Shown here: positions 39,571-47,979 of the stretch, piece by piece
Position numbering within the stretch: position 1 is the stretch's first letter
How the letters are laid out: each line of letters starts with the position of its first letter
Assembly (NCBI GenBank): GCA_009684515.1
Contig: WKKS01000001.1
Span: 806,001 to 870,000, forward strand
Reading direction: 5' to 3'
From: Geobacter sp.
GTDB taxonomy: Bacteria; Desulfobacterota; Desulfuromonadia; Geobacterales; Pseudopelobacteraceae
DNA length: 64,000 nt
The notes under the pieces: generated by a model
The model's database searches: none
What the model saw: only the letters and a program-made list of their open reading frames with translations
Told to the model about the DNA's origin: nothing
Made by a program: the position numbers and the translations under genes

Positions 39571-39628
39571 GTAGGGGCAACCCCGTGTGGTTGCCCTGTT
39601 TCGGGCGGCCACATGGGGCCGCCCCTAC
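39571..39628. repeat. Palindromic repeat in the nifH-nifD spacer
   Basis: A 58-bp element with the same inverted ends and two internal hairpins as 38033-38089. Differences are one base in the first loop and a few in the linker between hairpins. Confidence 0.92.
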
Positions 39629-39636
39629 ACACCAAT

Positions 39637-40530
<894 letters not shown>

Positions 40531-40563
40531 TTAGTGAGCATCTGTGATTGGGGTCCGGGACAC

Positions 40564-40601
40564 AAAAAATGGCGCCCCGGTATTACGGAGGCGCCATTGC
40601 C
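40564..40601 (-). promoter_or_regulatory. Leader terminator with GGCAATGGCGCC motif (nifHDK)
   Basis: Leftward, GGCAATGGCGCC leads into ATGGCGCC.CCG..CGG.GGCGCCAT and six T. The motif can fold as AGGC/GCCT with hexaloop AATGGC (A1, G4), which would break the terminator base. It lies 45 nt after the predicted start and about 60 nt before the nifH ATG. Confidence 0.78.
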
Positions 40602-40656
40602 TGAACAAAACTTTTTATTTCAAATATCGTACTGCATGTTGCTTTGATTTTACTTT

Positions 40657-40673
40657 AGCATATGGCGTGCCAA
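40657..40673 (-). promoter_or_regulatory. Sigma-54 promoter of nifHDK
   Basis: The minus strand reads TTGGCACGCCATATGCT, with GG and GC ten bases apart. The sequence is almost the same as the nifEN promoter. Confidence 0.88.
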
Positions 40674-40792
40674 CTATTATTAATCGTGTAAAAACAGTTG
40701 TTTATATATTGATGCTCACAATTGAGGCGGGCGATGGGCTAAATTGGAGAGAAGGGATGCGCCAGTGGCGTGGGCAGTTGCTGAAAATTTAA

Positions 40793-41851
40793 TCACTCCG
40801 GCAGCATTCGGAAGGCAGAGGCCTTGACTGCGGCATAAACGGTGCTTCCTGGTGTTATATTCAACTCACTGACCGCATCCTGAACAACCTCCGCAATCAG
40901 CGTGTTCCCGGCGCAATCCAGCTCCACGCCGATTTTACGGCCGGAGTTGAACAGCAAACGTACCCGGCACTCCAGCAGATTGCGGGCGCTGATCGCCTCC
41001 GGGTGCTGCTTGAAGAGGATGATGTCCTTGGAGGAAAGCTCTGCCGTGCAGCTGTCACGCTCGCTGCCGGCCGTAAACAGCAGCCGCGACCCGCCCCAGG
41101 GATAGGAAAACAGCCCGGATTCGGGCGATGGGCGTCCCAGCTTCAGCAGATTGATGTAACCGACCTGACTGCTCCCCATGCGGCTTCTGGCCAGCTGCTC
41201 GCCGGTCGTCTGTTCCAGCATGACCCCCTTTTCAAAAACCAGGGTTGTCTCGGTCATCAGGCGCATCTCCACCAACGAGTGGGAAATGAACAGATACGGT
41301 ATCCCGAAATGCTCACTGACGGTTTTCAGATAAGGGATGATCTGGAAGCGCAGGGAATCGTCCAGCGCCGAGAGAGGTTCATCCATCAGCAGCAGGCGCG
41401 GGTTGGCCAGTATGGCACGCCCCAGGGCGACCCTCTGTTTTTCCCCCCCCGACAGGTTGGTAACACCGCGGCCAAGCAGCTCTTCCAGCTTCAGCACTCC
41501 CACCAGAGCGTCAAAATCAATCGTGCGCAGCTCCGCCGGGCAGCGTTTGAAACCATACAGCAGATTGTTTTTGACGCTCAGATGCGGGAACAGGCAATGC
41601 TGTTGAAAAACCATGGCGATCCGCCGCTGTTCCGGCCGCAGGTTAATCCTTTTTGCGCTGCTGTAAAGCGGGAGCCCGTCCAGAATGATCTCGCCGCTGT
41701 CCGGCTCCACCAGCCCGGCCAGCATGCTCACCAGAGTTGATTTGCCGCTGCCGGACACGCCGAATACGCCGACCCTCTCGCCGCTGACGGTGAAGTCGGT
41801 TGTTAGGGTAAAAGCCCCGAACGTTTTTTTTGTCTTCATCGATAATTGCAT
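40793..41851 (-). CDS. modC: ModC, molybdate ABC transporter ATPase
   Basis: The 352-residue ATPase drives molybdate import through ModB. Walker A is GVSGSGKST, the signature is LSGGEKQR, and Walker B is LLLMDEP. A C-terminal Mop/TOBE-like domain (about 285-350) can bind oxyanion and give feedback inhibition. It starts one base after the modB stop, so modA-modB-modC form one operon. The context beside nifH fits supply of molybdenum for FeMo-co. Confidence 0.95.
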   Translation of the reverse strand: MQLSMKTKKTFGAFTLTTDFTVSGERVGVFGVSGSGKSTLVSMLAGLVEPDSGEIILDGLPLYSSAKRINLRPEQRRIAMVFQQHCLFPHLSVKNNLLYGFKRCPAELRTIDFDALVGVLKLEELLGRGVTNLSGGEKQRVALGRAILANPRLLLMDEPLSALDDSLRFQIIPYLKTVSEHFGIPYLFISHSLVEMRLMTETTLVFEKGVMLEQTTGEQLARSRMGSSQVGYINLLKLGRPSPESGLFSYPWGGSRLLFTAGSERDSCTAELSSKDIILFKQHPEAISARNLLECRVRLLFNSGRKIGVELDCAGNTLIAEVVQDAVSELNITPGSTVYAAVKASAFRMLPE

Positions 41852-41852
41852 A

Positions 41853-42542
41853 TCAGTCTCTTCTCGACATTTTCATGGCATTGGGGCGCCACGTGTATAG
41901 GACAAGCAGCACAATGAATGAAAAAATCAGCATGACCGCGGCCATGTTGTGAGCCTGGCCGTACTCCAGCGCCTCCACATGGTCATAAATCTGCACAGAG
42001 GCGACCCGGGTGACGCCGGGGATGTTGCCGCCGATCATCAGTACCACGCCAAACTCGCCCACCGTATGGGCAAAGGTCAGAATTGAAGCGGTCAGGAAGC
42101 CGGTACGGGTCAGCGGCAGAGCAACCGTGAAGAAAGCATCCAGTTTCGAAGCGCCCAGTGTGGCGGCAACGTCCATGGGTTGCTCGCCGATGGATTCAAA
42201 AGCATTCTGAAGCGGCTGAACCATGAACGGCAGCGAGTAAAAGACCGAAGCCACCACCAATCCCCAGAAGGTAAACGGCAAGGCTCCGATTCCAAGGATT
42301 GAGGTCAGATGTCCTACCGGCCCACCGGGCCCCATGGCCAGCAGCAGATAAAAACCGAGCACAGACGGCGGAAGCACCAGAGGCAGTGCCACCACAGCCC
42401 CCAGTATCCCTTTCAGGCGCGACCGGGTATGGGCCAGCCACCAGGCGACCGGGGTACCAAGTATCAGCAGTATTGCCGTGACAGCCAAGGCCAGCCTGAC
42501 GGTGAGCCAGATCGACTGAATATCACTGTCTGCCAGGAACAT
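41853..42542 (-). CDS. modB: ModB, molybdate ABC transporter permease
   Basis: A 229-residue inner-membrane permease with about five to six membrane helices. The cytoplasmic EAA-like loop contacting ModC is visible as DVAATLGASKLDAFFTVALP. VLPPSVLGFYLL and AHTVGEFGVVLMIGGNIPG are typical of ModB/CysT-type permeases. It lies 2 bp after modA and 1 bp before modC. Confidence 0.95.
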   Translation of the reverse strand: MFLADSDIQSIWLTVRLALAVTAILLILGTPVAWWLAHTRSRLKGILGAVVALPLVLPPSVLGFYLLLAMGPGGPVGHLTSILGIGALPFTFWGLVVASVFYSLPFMVQPLQNAFESIGEQPMDVAATLGASKLDAFFTVALPLTRTGFLTASILTFAHTVGEFGVVLMIGGNIPGVTRVASVQIYDHVEALEYGQAHNMAAVMLIFSFIVLLVLYTWRPNAMKMSRRD

Positions 42543-42544
42543 TT

Positions 42545-43324
42545 CTATATTCCCCCCTTTGCGTCCGGTGGCACAAACCCGTATTTTGTCATGATGCCGC
42601 GGACCTGTTTCGATACCATGAAATCGGCAAACTTTTTGGTCAGCGGCTTGTTTGCGCCCTGTTTCGTGATGATGTAGCCCTGCTCCAATGGTGTATGCAT
42701 AGCTTCAGGTATCAGATAGTAGCCACCTTTTTTCGCCAGCTCGGGGTTAAGCACCAGCGACAAGGCAATGATGCCTACCTGGGCATTGCCGGTCCGTACG
42801 AATTGTGCAGTCTGGGAGATATTCTCCCCGAACACCAGCTTCGCTTGCAGCTTTTCCCACAAACCCGCCGAGCGCAGCGCCTCTTCTGCGCGTTTGCCAT
42901 AGGGGGCATGTTTCGGGTTGGCAATTGCTATCTTTGTGATCCTTGGGTCGGCAAGACTCGCCAGGCTCATTTTTGAGGCATCCATCTCCGCGCTCCAGAG
43001 CACGATTCGACCAACGGCATAGGGTTTGACTTCGGATGCAGCCTGACCTTGCCTGACAAGCTCTCGCGGGTAGGCACTATCAGCAGAAAAATAAAGATCA
43101 TACGGAGCCCCCTGCATGATCTGTGTGTGAAACTTGCCGGAAGAGCCATAGACAACCTGCACCTCGTCACCGGAATGATTCCTGTTAAAACCGCCAACGA
43201 TCTCGTCCATGGCGAATTTCAGATCAGCGGCAGCAGCAATGGTTATTTTTTCAGCAGATGCGGTTGATGCCACAAGCCCGACAAGAACCAGAATGACCAC
43301 CAATACGCTTCGCGGTTTCATCAT
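42545..43324 (-). CDS. modA: ModA, periplasmic molybdate-binding protein
   Basis: A 259-residue binding protein with a signal peptide (about 1-24, ending ASA). The mature start AEKITIAAAADLKFAMDEI and VVYGSSGKFHTQIMQGAP are typical of ModA, which captures molybdate or tungstate. GAGGAGG precedes two adjacent ATG codons (43324 and 43321). A sigma-54 promoter lies upstream, so uptake is likely co-induced with nif. There is no leader terminator. Confidence 0.94.
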   Translation of the reverse strand: MMKPRSVLVVILVLVGLVASTASAEKITIAAAADLKFAMDEIVGGFNRNHSGDEVQVVYGSSGKFHTQIMQGAPYDLYFSADSAYPRELVRQGQAASEVKPYAVGRIVLWSAEMDASKMSLASLADPRITKIAIANPKHAPYGKRAEEALRSAGLWEKLQAKLVFGENISQTAQFVRTGNAQVGIIALSLVLNPELAKKGGYYLIPEAMHTPLEQGYIITKQGANKPLTKKFADFMVSKQVRGIMTKYGFVPPDAKGGI

Positions 43325-43371
43325 AATTACCTCCTCATACCTTTGCCTGTATAACTCATGCCGATGTTTAC

Positions 43372-43387
43372 CGCAACTGTCATGCCA
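43372..43387 (-). promoter_or_regulatory. Sigma-54 promoter of modABC
   Basis: The minus strand reads TGGCATGACAGTTGCG, with GG and GC ten bases apart. It is back to back with the cowN promoter, only 13 bp away. Confidence 0.75.
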
Positions 43388-43400
43388 TCAATCGCTTTTC

Positions 43401-43416
43401 CGGCAACAAAGTTGCA
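43401..43416 (+). promoter_or_regulatory. Sigma-54-type promoter of the zinc-ribbon/cowN operon
   Basis: CGGCAACAAAGTTGCA has GG and GC ten bases apart and a perfect TTGCA -12 element. Transcription would start near 43428, just before the ribosome site of the first gene. Confidence 0.65.
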
Positions 43417-43445
43417 TCAGACCGGCAATCACCAGGAGACAGACC

Positions 43446-43760
43446 ATGGAAACACTCGACAGGGAAACCGTAAAGAAACTCTTCGATCATTACCGCAAAC
43501 ATCGCGACGGCATCCGCAACAAACCCGAGATGGCCTCAATCTGCCTGATCTGCGGCTCCATCCATATCCTCCCCAAAGCGGACGACGACCGGAAACTGTT
43601 CTGCCGCAGCTGCGGCTTTGCTTTCTACCGTTACAGCTGCTCTGTCTGCGGCAAGACCATCGACGGACGCGATCCGAAAAACCAGGCCTGCGGAGAATGC
43701 GGCCTGAGGGTCTGCAGCTGCGGAGCCTGCGACTGCCCATCCAGAGGAGATAAAAACTGA
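43446..43760 (+). CDS. Zinc-ribbon protein coupled to cowN
   Basis: A 104-residue protein with four CxxC-type pairs: [21 protein letters not shown] and [17 protein letters not shown]. These suggest two zinc ribbons or another metal site. The first 30 residues are helical and charged. AGGAG precedes the ATG at 43446. Its TGA shares a base with the cowN ATG (TGATG), so the two are translated together. The family is not recognised, and a link to nitrogenase protection rests on context only. Confidence 0.8.
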   Translation: METLDRETVKKLFDHYRKHRDGIRNKPEMASICLICGSIHILPKADDDRKLFCRSCGFAFYRYSCSVCGKTIDGRDPKNQACGECGLRVCSCGACDCPSRGDKN

Positions 43761-44065
43761 TGCAACAAGGGAAAAAACCGGATCGCTACGTATCATTCAT
43801 CGGGATTGAGGGGGAGAGTAATTCACGCAAGCTGATGGAAATGCTGCGACGGCATATCGACGACCCGCACAAGACCAATCGATATTGGGAATTGTTCAAG
43901 GAGAAGCTGGCACGGGTCGGCAAGCCGGAAGAGAACAGCGGCCGCTGCCTGGACGAACTGTTTCTGATCCACGCCTATATCAACAACATCCGGGAACTGT
44001 TCGAAGAGCACGATGATCAACCGGCGCTGGCGCTGCTGGAGCAGATCGAGATCGAAAGCTGCTGA
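43760..44065 (+). CDS. cowN: CowN, nitrogenase protection against carbon monoxide
   Basis: CowN sustains nitrogen fixation in the presence of carbon monoxide, in other diazotrophs by acting on nitrogenase itself. The 101-residue protein matches the family along its length: [40 protein letters not shown] and [14 protein letters not shown] small insertion near residues 55-62 separates the halves. The location between modABC and other nif genes, and the sigma-54-type promoter at 43401-43416, support expression with nif. Confidence 0.92.
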   Translation: MQQGKKPDRYVSFIGIEGESNSRKLMEMLRRHIDDPHKTNRYWELFKEKLARVGKPEENSGRCLDELFLIHAYINNIRELFEEHDDQPALALLEQIEIESC

Positions 44066-44099
44066 CACGGCCGGTTTGAGGCTTGAGCAACAAACATCC

Positions 44100-45044
44100 T
44101 CACATCCTCCGGTTGACCCGCAGGATCAGATCACCTTCGAACAGCAGCGGATGGCGGCGGAGGCCGGTCAGCAGCCCGGCCGCTGGCGAGACGACCTTTT
44201 CAATAACATTGCCGCTGAAGCTGTCGTAGATAAAACCCAGCTCCTCACCGGCTCGCACCCAGCGCCCGACCTGGCGATCAGAAACAAAGGTGCCCGCTTT
44301 TTCGGCATAAACCCGCAAAGCGCTCTCCTTGTCAAAGTGGCAGATATCCTCATCCTCCACCGCAATCCTGACCCCTTCCAGCACCCCGGTTCGCCCCAGG
44401 AATGACAGCAGCGCCCGAAAAACCCGCTGGCAGTGATCGAGCTGCACGGTACCGGCCTGCCCTACCCGCAGAACGAAGCTCTGGCCGGGCCAGGCTTTCC
44501 AGGAAGACATCATGGTGGTGGTAAAGACCGGGGAAAGCGAGCGTTCCATGATCGCCGGAAGCCCGAACATACGGGCTGTGACACGCTCGGCATCGCTCGG
44601 TCCGTGCAGGCGTACCTGGGGCACCTCCTCGAAATCGGCGCTGGCGGTATGGATGTCGATGCGGTAATCGGCCCGCTTGGTCGCCTCCAATACGGCATAG
44701 GCGATGCGCTGAGTCGTTTCTCCGATGGTGCTGCCGGGAAACATGCGGTTGATATCGGATTTGTCAAAGGGCCAGGTACGGCTGCGCATATTGACCCCCA
44801 GCACGTTGACGGCCGGGATGATCAGCACCCTTTTTATCAGTCTGAGATCCGGGTAGTTGCCGGCCTCGACGCTGTTCAGGAAATCGGCCAGGCGCGACAG
44901 GATGAAGACCCCGTTGATCTCGTCGCCATGCAGTCCCGCCACCAGCGCCAGAGCCGGGTGCGACGACTTCGGCCCGATTTCGTGACAGGGTATCTCGAAC
45001 CCCTCCCGAACCGGGGCGGTCATGCAGAGCAGGTTGCGGATCAT
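44100..45044 (-). CDS. Succinylglutamate desuccinylase/aspartoacylase family hydrolase (second copy)
   Basis: A 314-residue zinc carboxypeptidase-fold enzyme. Metal ligands are visible in GLHGDEING (His, Glu) and DIHTAS (His). A C-terminal beta domain (about 225-314) is typical of AstE/AspA-like proteins. It overlaps its paralogue upstream by 4 bases. AstE itself is unlikely because no arginine succinyltransferase genes are present. The neighbouring ATP-grasp and transglutaminase genes suggest action on a small amide or peptide product. Confidence 0.82.
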   Translation of the reverse strand: MIRNLLCMTAPVREGFEIPCHEIGPKSSHPALALVAGLHGDEINGVFILSRLADFLNSVEAGNYPDLRLIKRVLIIPAVNVLGVNMRSRTWPFDKSDINRMFPGSTIGETTQRIAYAVLEATKRADYRIDIHTASADFEEVPQVRLHGPSDAERVTARMFGLPAIMERSLSPVFTTTMMSSWKAWPGQSFVLRVGQAGTVQLDHCQRVFRALLSFLGRTGVLEGVRIAVEDEDICHFDKESALRVYAEKAGTFVSDRQVGRWVRAGEELGFIYDSFSGNVIEKVVSPAAGLLTGLRRHPLLFEGDLILRVNRRM

Positions 45045-46015
45045 GAGCGCCCCCCTTTCCGGGCCATGACCCGCGCCATCAGCGACCCTTCGTAGACCAG
45101 CGGATATTCCCGCAGGGTAAAGAGAATGCCGTCCACCGGCGAGCGCACCTCGGAGAGGACGCTGCCGGAGAAAGGGGAGACAATCGTTCCCAGCAGTTCT
45201 CCGCGGTGCACATCTGTCCAGTGGGAGGCAGTAGGAACAAACATGCCCGAAGTCTGGGCATTCAGATAATGGACATTGCTGTCATCGGCGATCAGTGCGG
45301 TATGGCTTGTTTCAGGCAGAGTCAGATTCCGCGAAAGAATTCCCAGCTTCTGCCAGGTTGACAAAATACCGGCCACCAGTTGATCGCAGTATTCCGGGGT
45401 AATCCGCATGCCGACCCCCATCTCCACCACCAGACAGGGGGTGTCGTTGCTGTTGAGGCTATGGGCGACGGTGGTTTCCAGCACCGTCGAAGCTCCATGC
45501 AGCCAGATCATGTCCAGATTCATGCTGCGGGCGATCGGCACCAGCAGTTCTTCAAATTCCTGGTTGATGCGCACCTGGGGAATCTCGCGCAGATAGATGT
45601 TGCTGGCATGGATATCAACCACCAGTGCCGACCCGCTCAGGGCCGTCATGAGCGCCGCCGCCAGCCGTTCCGGGAGCGGCCCTCCGGCGTTTCCCGGAAA
45701 GGCACGATTCAGGTCGGTATCAAACACCGGCAGCCCCCGGGTCAGGGTATCCAGACCGAGTGTGTTGAGCGCCGGATACAGCTCGACGGTTCCCAGCAGC
45801 GCTTCCGGTGTTGTCCGCAGCAGCTCTTCCAGCCAGGCCGCCAGGCGGTGGCAGACGTAAAGCCCTTCCAGTTCGTCGCCATGGATACCGGCCACGACCG
45901 TGCCACGCGGCCCGTCACCGCCGGTATAAACGGTGCGGCGAAGCTCCATCCGCTCACAGTAGGGCATGTCGATTGTGAAAAATGTTTCTGTTTTCATGGA
46001 GGTTATATTGGACAT
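45041..46015 (-). CDS. Succinylglutamate desuccinylase/aspartoacylase family hydrolase (first copy)
   Basis: A 324-residue paralogue of the following gene, with the metal motif GIHGDELEG and the histidine in DIHASNIYLRE. The C-terminal beta domain is present. The start follows a GGACGACGATG-rich leader with weak ribosome site AAAGGACG. The two copies are coupled by ATGA overlap. Substrate is unknown. The pairing with a transglutaminase-like gene 21 bp upstream indicates one operon. Confidence 0.82.
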   Translation of the reverse strand: MSNITSMKTETFFTIDMPYCERMELRRTVYTGGDGPRGTVVAGIHGDELEGLYVCHRLAAWLEELLRTTPEALLGTVELYPALNTLGLDTLTRGLPVFDTDLNRAFPGNAGGPLPERLAAALMTALSGSALVVDIHASNIYLREIPQVRINQEFEELLVPIARSMNLDMIWLHGASTVLETTVAHSLNSNDTPCLVVEMGVGMRITPEYCDQLVAGILSTWQKLGILSRNLTLPETSHTALIADDSNVHYLNAQTSGMFVPTASHWTDVHRGELLGTIVSPFSGSVLSEVRSPVDGILFTLREYPLVYEGSLMARVMARKGGRS

Positions 46016-46036
46016 CGTCGTCCTTTCAAATTTTTA

Positions 46037-46903
46037 TTACTGCTCCTGCACTGAGATCTTTACGGTCGGCTGTTCCCCTGCCGAATCCCCCTTGAAGCTG
46101 CCCCGCTGAGGAGCTGCATCGTAGGAATCCCTGCCTACAGCGACCGCCACGTAATGGTCATTGGCCAACAGGTTGTGGGTTGCGTCAAATCCGACCCATC
46201 CGGCTCCCGGCACCAGGGCTTCGGCCCAGGCGTGGGTGGCCAGTTCCTCACCGGTGGAACAGATCCCTGGATCCAGATAGCCCATGACATAGCGGGCAGG
46301 AACACCCCAGGAGCGGGCCACCGTGATGAACAGGTGGGCAAAATCCTGGCAGACACCGTTCCCCTGCTGAAGCGCTGCCGCAAGAGAACCGTGAACTTCA
46401 GTCGTACCGGAACGGTATTCAAGGACAGTCGGCACCCAGGCCAGAAGCTCCAGAAGTGAGTCAAGCAGGGGGCGTTCCGGCTGTCGCCGGGGCAACGTGC
46501 TTTTGAGTAATTCCATAAGTTTTATTTCGGAGGGAGTTGCCTGACTGCGATGCAGGACAAAATCATTCATGGCCGGTGTGCGGCGAACTGCCTGCCGCAG
46601 CCATTCCTGCTCTTCCGCTGGCGGAACCGACTCAAAGTCAAAAGGATTCTCTTTCTGAGTTTCAATCTCGGTTTTCAGGCGGGTCACCAGGCGACTATGG
46701 GGTGGAATCACGCAAAAGTAATCAACCCGATTGCCAAAATAGTCGTTGTAGGAAGCAAGCTCTGCTGTCGGTTCAGTTTCAATGCTGCATGACATAACTT
46801 TCTGGTGCCCATCGGAGCGGGGAACAAGGCGCAACTCAATATGGTGTTCACGGATCGCCTGGGGATACTCGAGTACCGTTTCATGTTCTATCAGATAACG
46901 CAT
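46037..46903 (-). CDS. Transglutaminase-like cysteine protease
   Basis: A 288-residue protein with an N-terminal beta domain (about 1-120) and a transglutaminase core. The catalytic Cys is in GVCQDFAHLF, His in ATHAWAEALV and Asp in VGFDATHN. It belongs to the bacterial group regularly found beside alpha-E and circularly permuted ATP-grasp genes, as here. Those clusters have been proposed to make and process an unidentified peptide-like product. AGGAGG precedes the start. Confidence 0.88.
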   Translation of the reverse strand: MRYLIEHETVLEYPQAIREHHIELRLVPRSDGHQKVMSCSIETEPTAELASYNDYFGNRVDYFCVIPPHSRLVTRLKTEIETQKENPFDFESVPPAEEQEWLRQAVRRTPAMNDFVLHRSQATPSEIKLMELLKSTLPRRQPERPLLDSLLELLAWVPTVLEYRSGTTEVHGSLAAALQQGNGVCQDFAHLFITVARSWGVPARYVMGYLDPGICSTGEELATHAWAEALVPGAGWVGFDATHNLLANDHYVAVAVGRDSYDAAPQRGSFKGDSAGEQPTVKISVQEQ

Positions 46904-46914
46904 TAAGTCTCCTC

Positions 46915-47853
46915 CTATTGGAAAAACTCTTCTGCCAGTGCCACATGAAACAGTGTCAGTTTTTCCAGCAGTTGCTCCAGATATTCATGCAATCCGGCAT
47001 CAAAAATTTCCTGTGAGGTACAACTGACCAATTCGGAAAGGTTGGCAAAGGCCGCCCTGGTAGCTTCCTTCTGCTCCAGACCGATGGCATGCAAAGCCCC
47101 GCCCATACGCCCCACAGAAAAAACAACCGAACGTGGAAAATTACGGTTCAGCACCACGAACTCGGCGATATCCGCCGGCATGAACCCGGAATGGTAGCTG
47201 CGCCTGAAGGCCTCAAACCCGGAGAGGGATTTAAGCAGTGCCGTCCACTGGTAATAATCCAGAGCCGAGCCGACCATGGAAAGTTCCGGCAGAATGACAT
47301 GGTACTTAACGTCGAGGGTTCTGGCGGTCATATCAGCCCGTTCGAGGCTGCCGCCCAATTGATAGAAGGCATAGGCCTCACCGCGCATCATGGTCGATGA
47401 AGTCAAGCCATTGAAGCGGGCCACCTGGCCGCGCAACTCCACGAACATGGCGCCGGCCCGCTCGGCGGTCAAAGGCCCCTTCAGGCGTTCGTCGAACCTC
47501 ATCCAGATTTCGTTGACCGCCTCCCACATCTCTTTGGAAATTCGATCCCGCGCTACCCGGGCATTCTCGCGGAACAACCGCAGACAGGTTCTGATGGAGC
47601 TGGAATTGGTACGGCCGGCGCTGATAAACTGCAGCACCCGCGGAGTGCTGATGCCGCCGTCGCCGAACTGCTCGTTGTAGAGGGACTCGGACGAGGTTAT
47701 CTGCAAAATCGGACGCCACTTATCCTCTTCCGTCATATCCTCTTCAGCCTCCACCAGATAAAGCAGGTTGATCTCCATCAGGCGGGCGGTCTCGCCGGCC
47801 CGCTCCAGATAGCGGGCCATCCAGTACATTGAATCGGCTATGCGGCTTAGCAT
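46915..47853 (-). CDS. Alpha-E domain protein
   Basis: A 312-residue all-helical protein of the alpha-E family, recognised by the start MLSRIADSMYWMARYLERA. The family has no known activity, but it almost always sits between a circularly permuted ATP-grasp gene and a transglutaminase gene, as in this window. It lies 11 bp before the transglutaminase gene and after a 126-bp spacer holding a pair of inverted repeats. Confidence 0.9.
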   Translation of the reverse strand: MLSRIADSMYWMARYLERAGETARLMEINLLYLVEAEEDMTEEDKWRPILQITSSESLYNEQFGDGGISTPRVLQFISAGRTNSSSIRTCLRLFRENARVARDRISKEMWEAVNEIWMRFDERLKGPLTAERAGAMFVELRGQVARFNGLTSSTMMRGEAYAFYQLGGSLERADMTARTLDVKYHVILPELSMVGSALDYYQWTALLKSLSGFEAFRRSYHSGFMPADIAEFVVLNRNFPRSVVFSVGRMGGALHAIGLEQKEATRAAFANLSELVSCTSQEIFDAGLHEYLEQLLEKLTLFHVALAEEFFQ

Positions 47854-47885
47854 GGGTTATCCTTTTTTTGTTTGAATAGTACGTC

Positions 47886-47967
47886 CCTCCCCTTATTTAA
47901 GGGGAGGACAGGAGGGGTTATATTCTGTTTCATAACTCCCCCCGCCCCCTCTTATCTTAAGAGGGGG
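47886..47967. repeat. Pair of intergenic hairpin repeats
   Basis: Two hairpins, CCTCCCCTTA/TAAGGGGAGG (47886-47907) and CCCCCTCTTA/TAAGAGGGGG (47945-47967), flank the unit GGAGGGGTTA / TAACTCCCCC. The structure suggests a non-coding mobile repeat. Confidence 0.75.
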
Positions 47968-47979
47968 AAGACTGTCATC

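Noticed and set aside
43325-43371. Molybdenum-cofactor riboswitch ahead of modA
   Set aside because: The predicted leader is only about 35 nt, too short for that large RNA, and no terminator is present.
44100-46015. Arginine succinyltransferase (ast) pathway because of two AstE-like genes
   Set aside because: No astA, astB, astC or astD genes are present and the neighbours are ATP-grasp and transglutaminase genes, so a different substrate is more likely.
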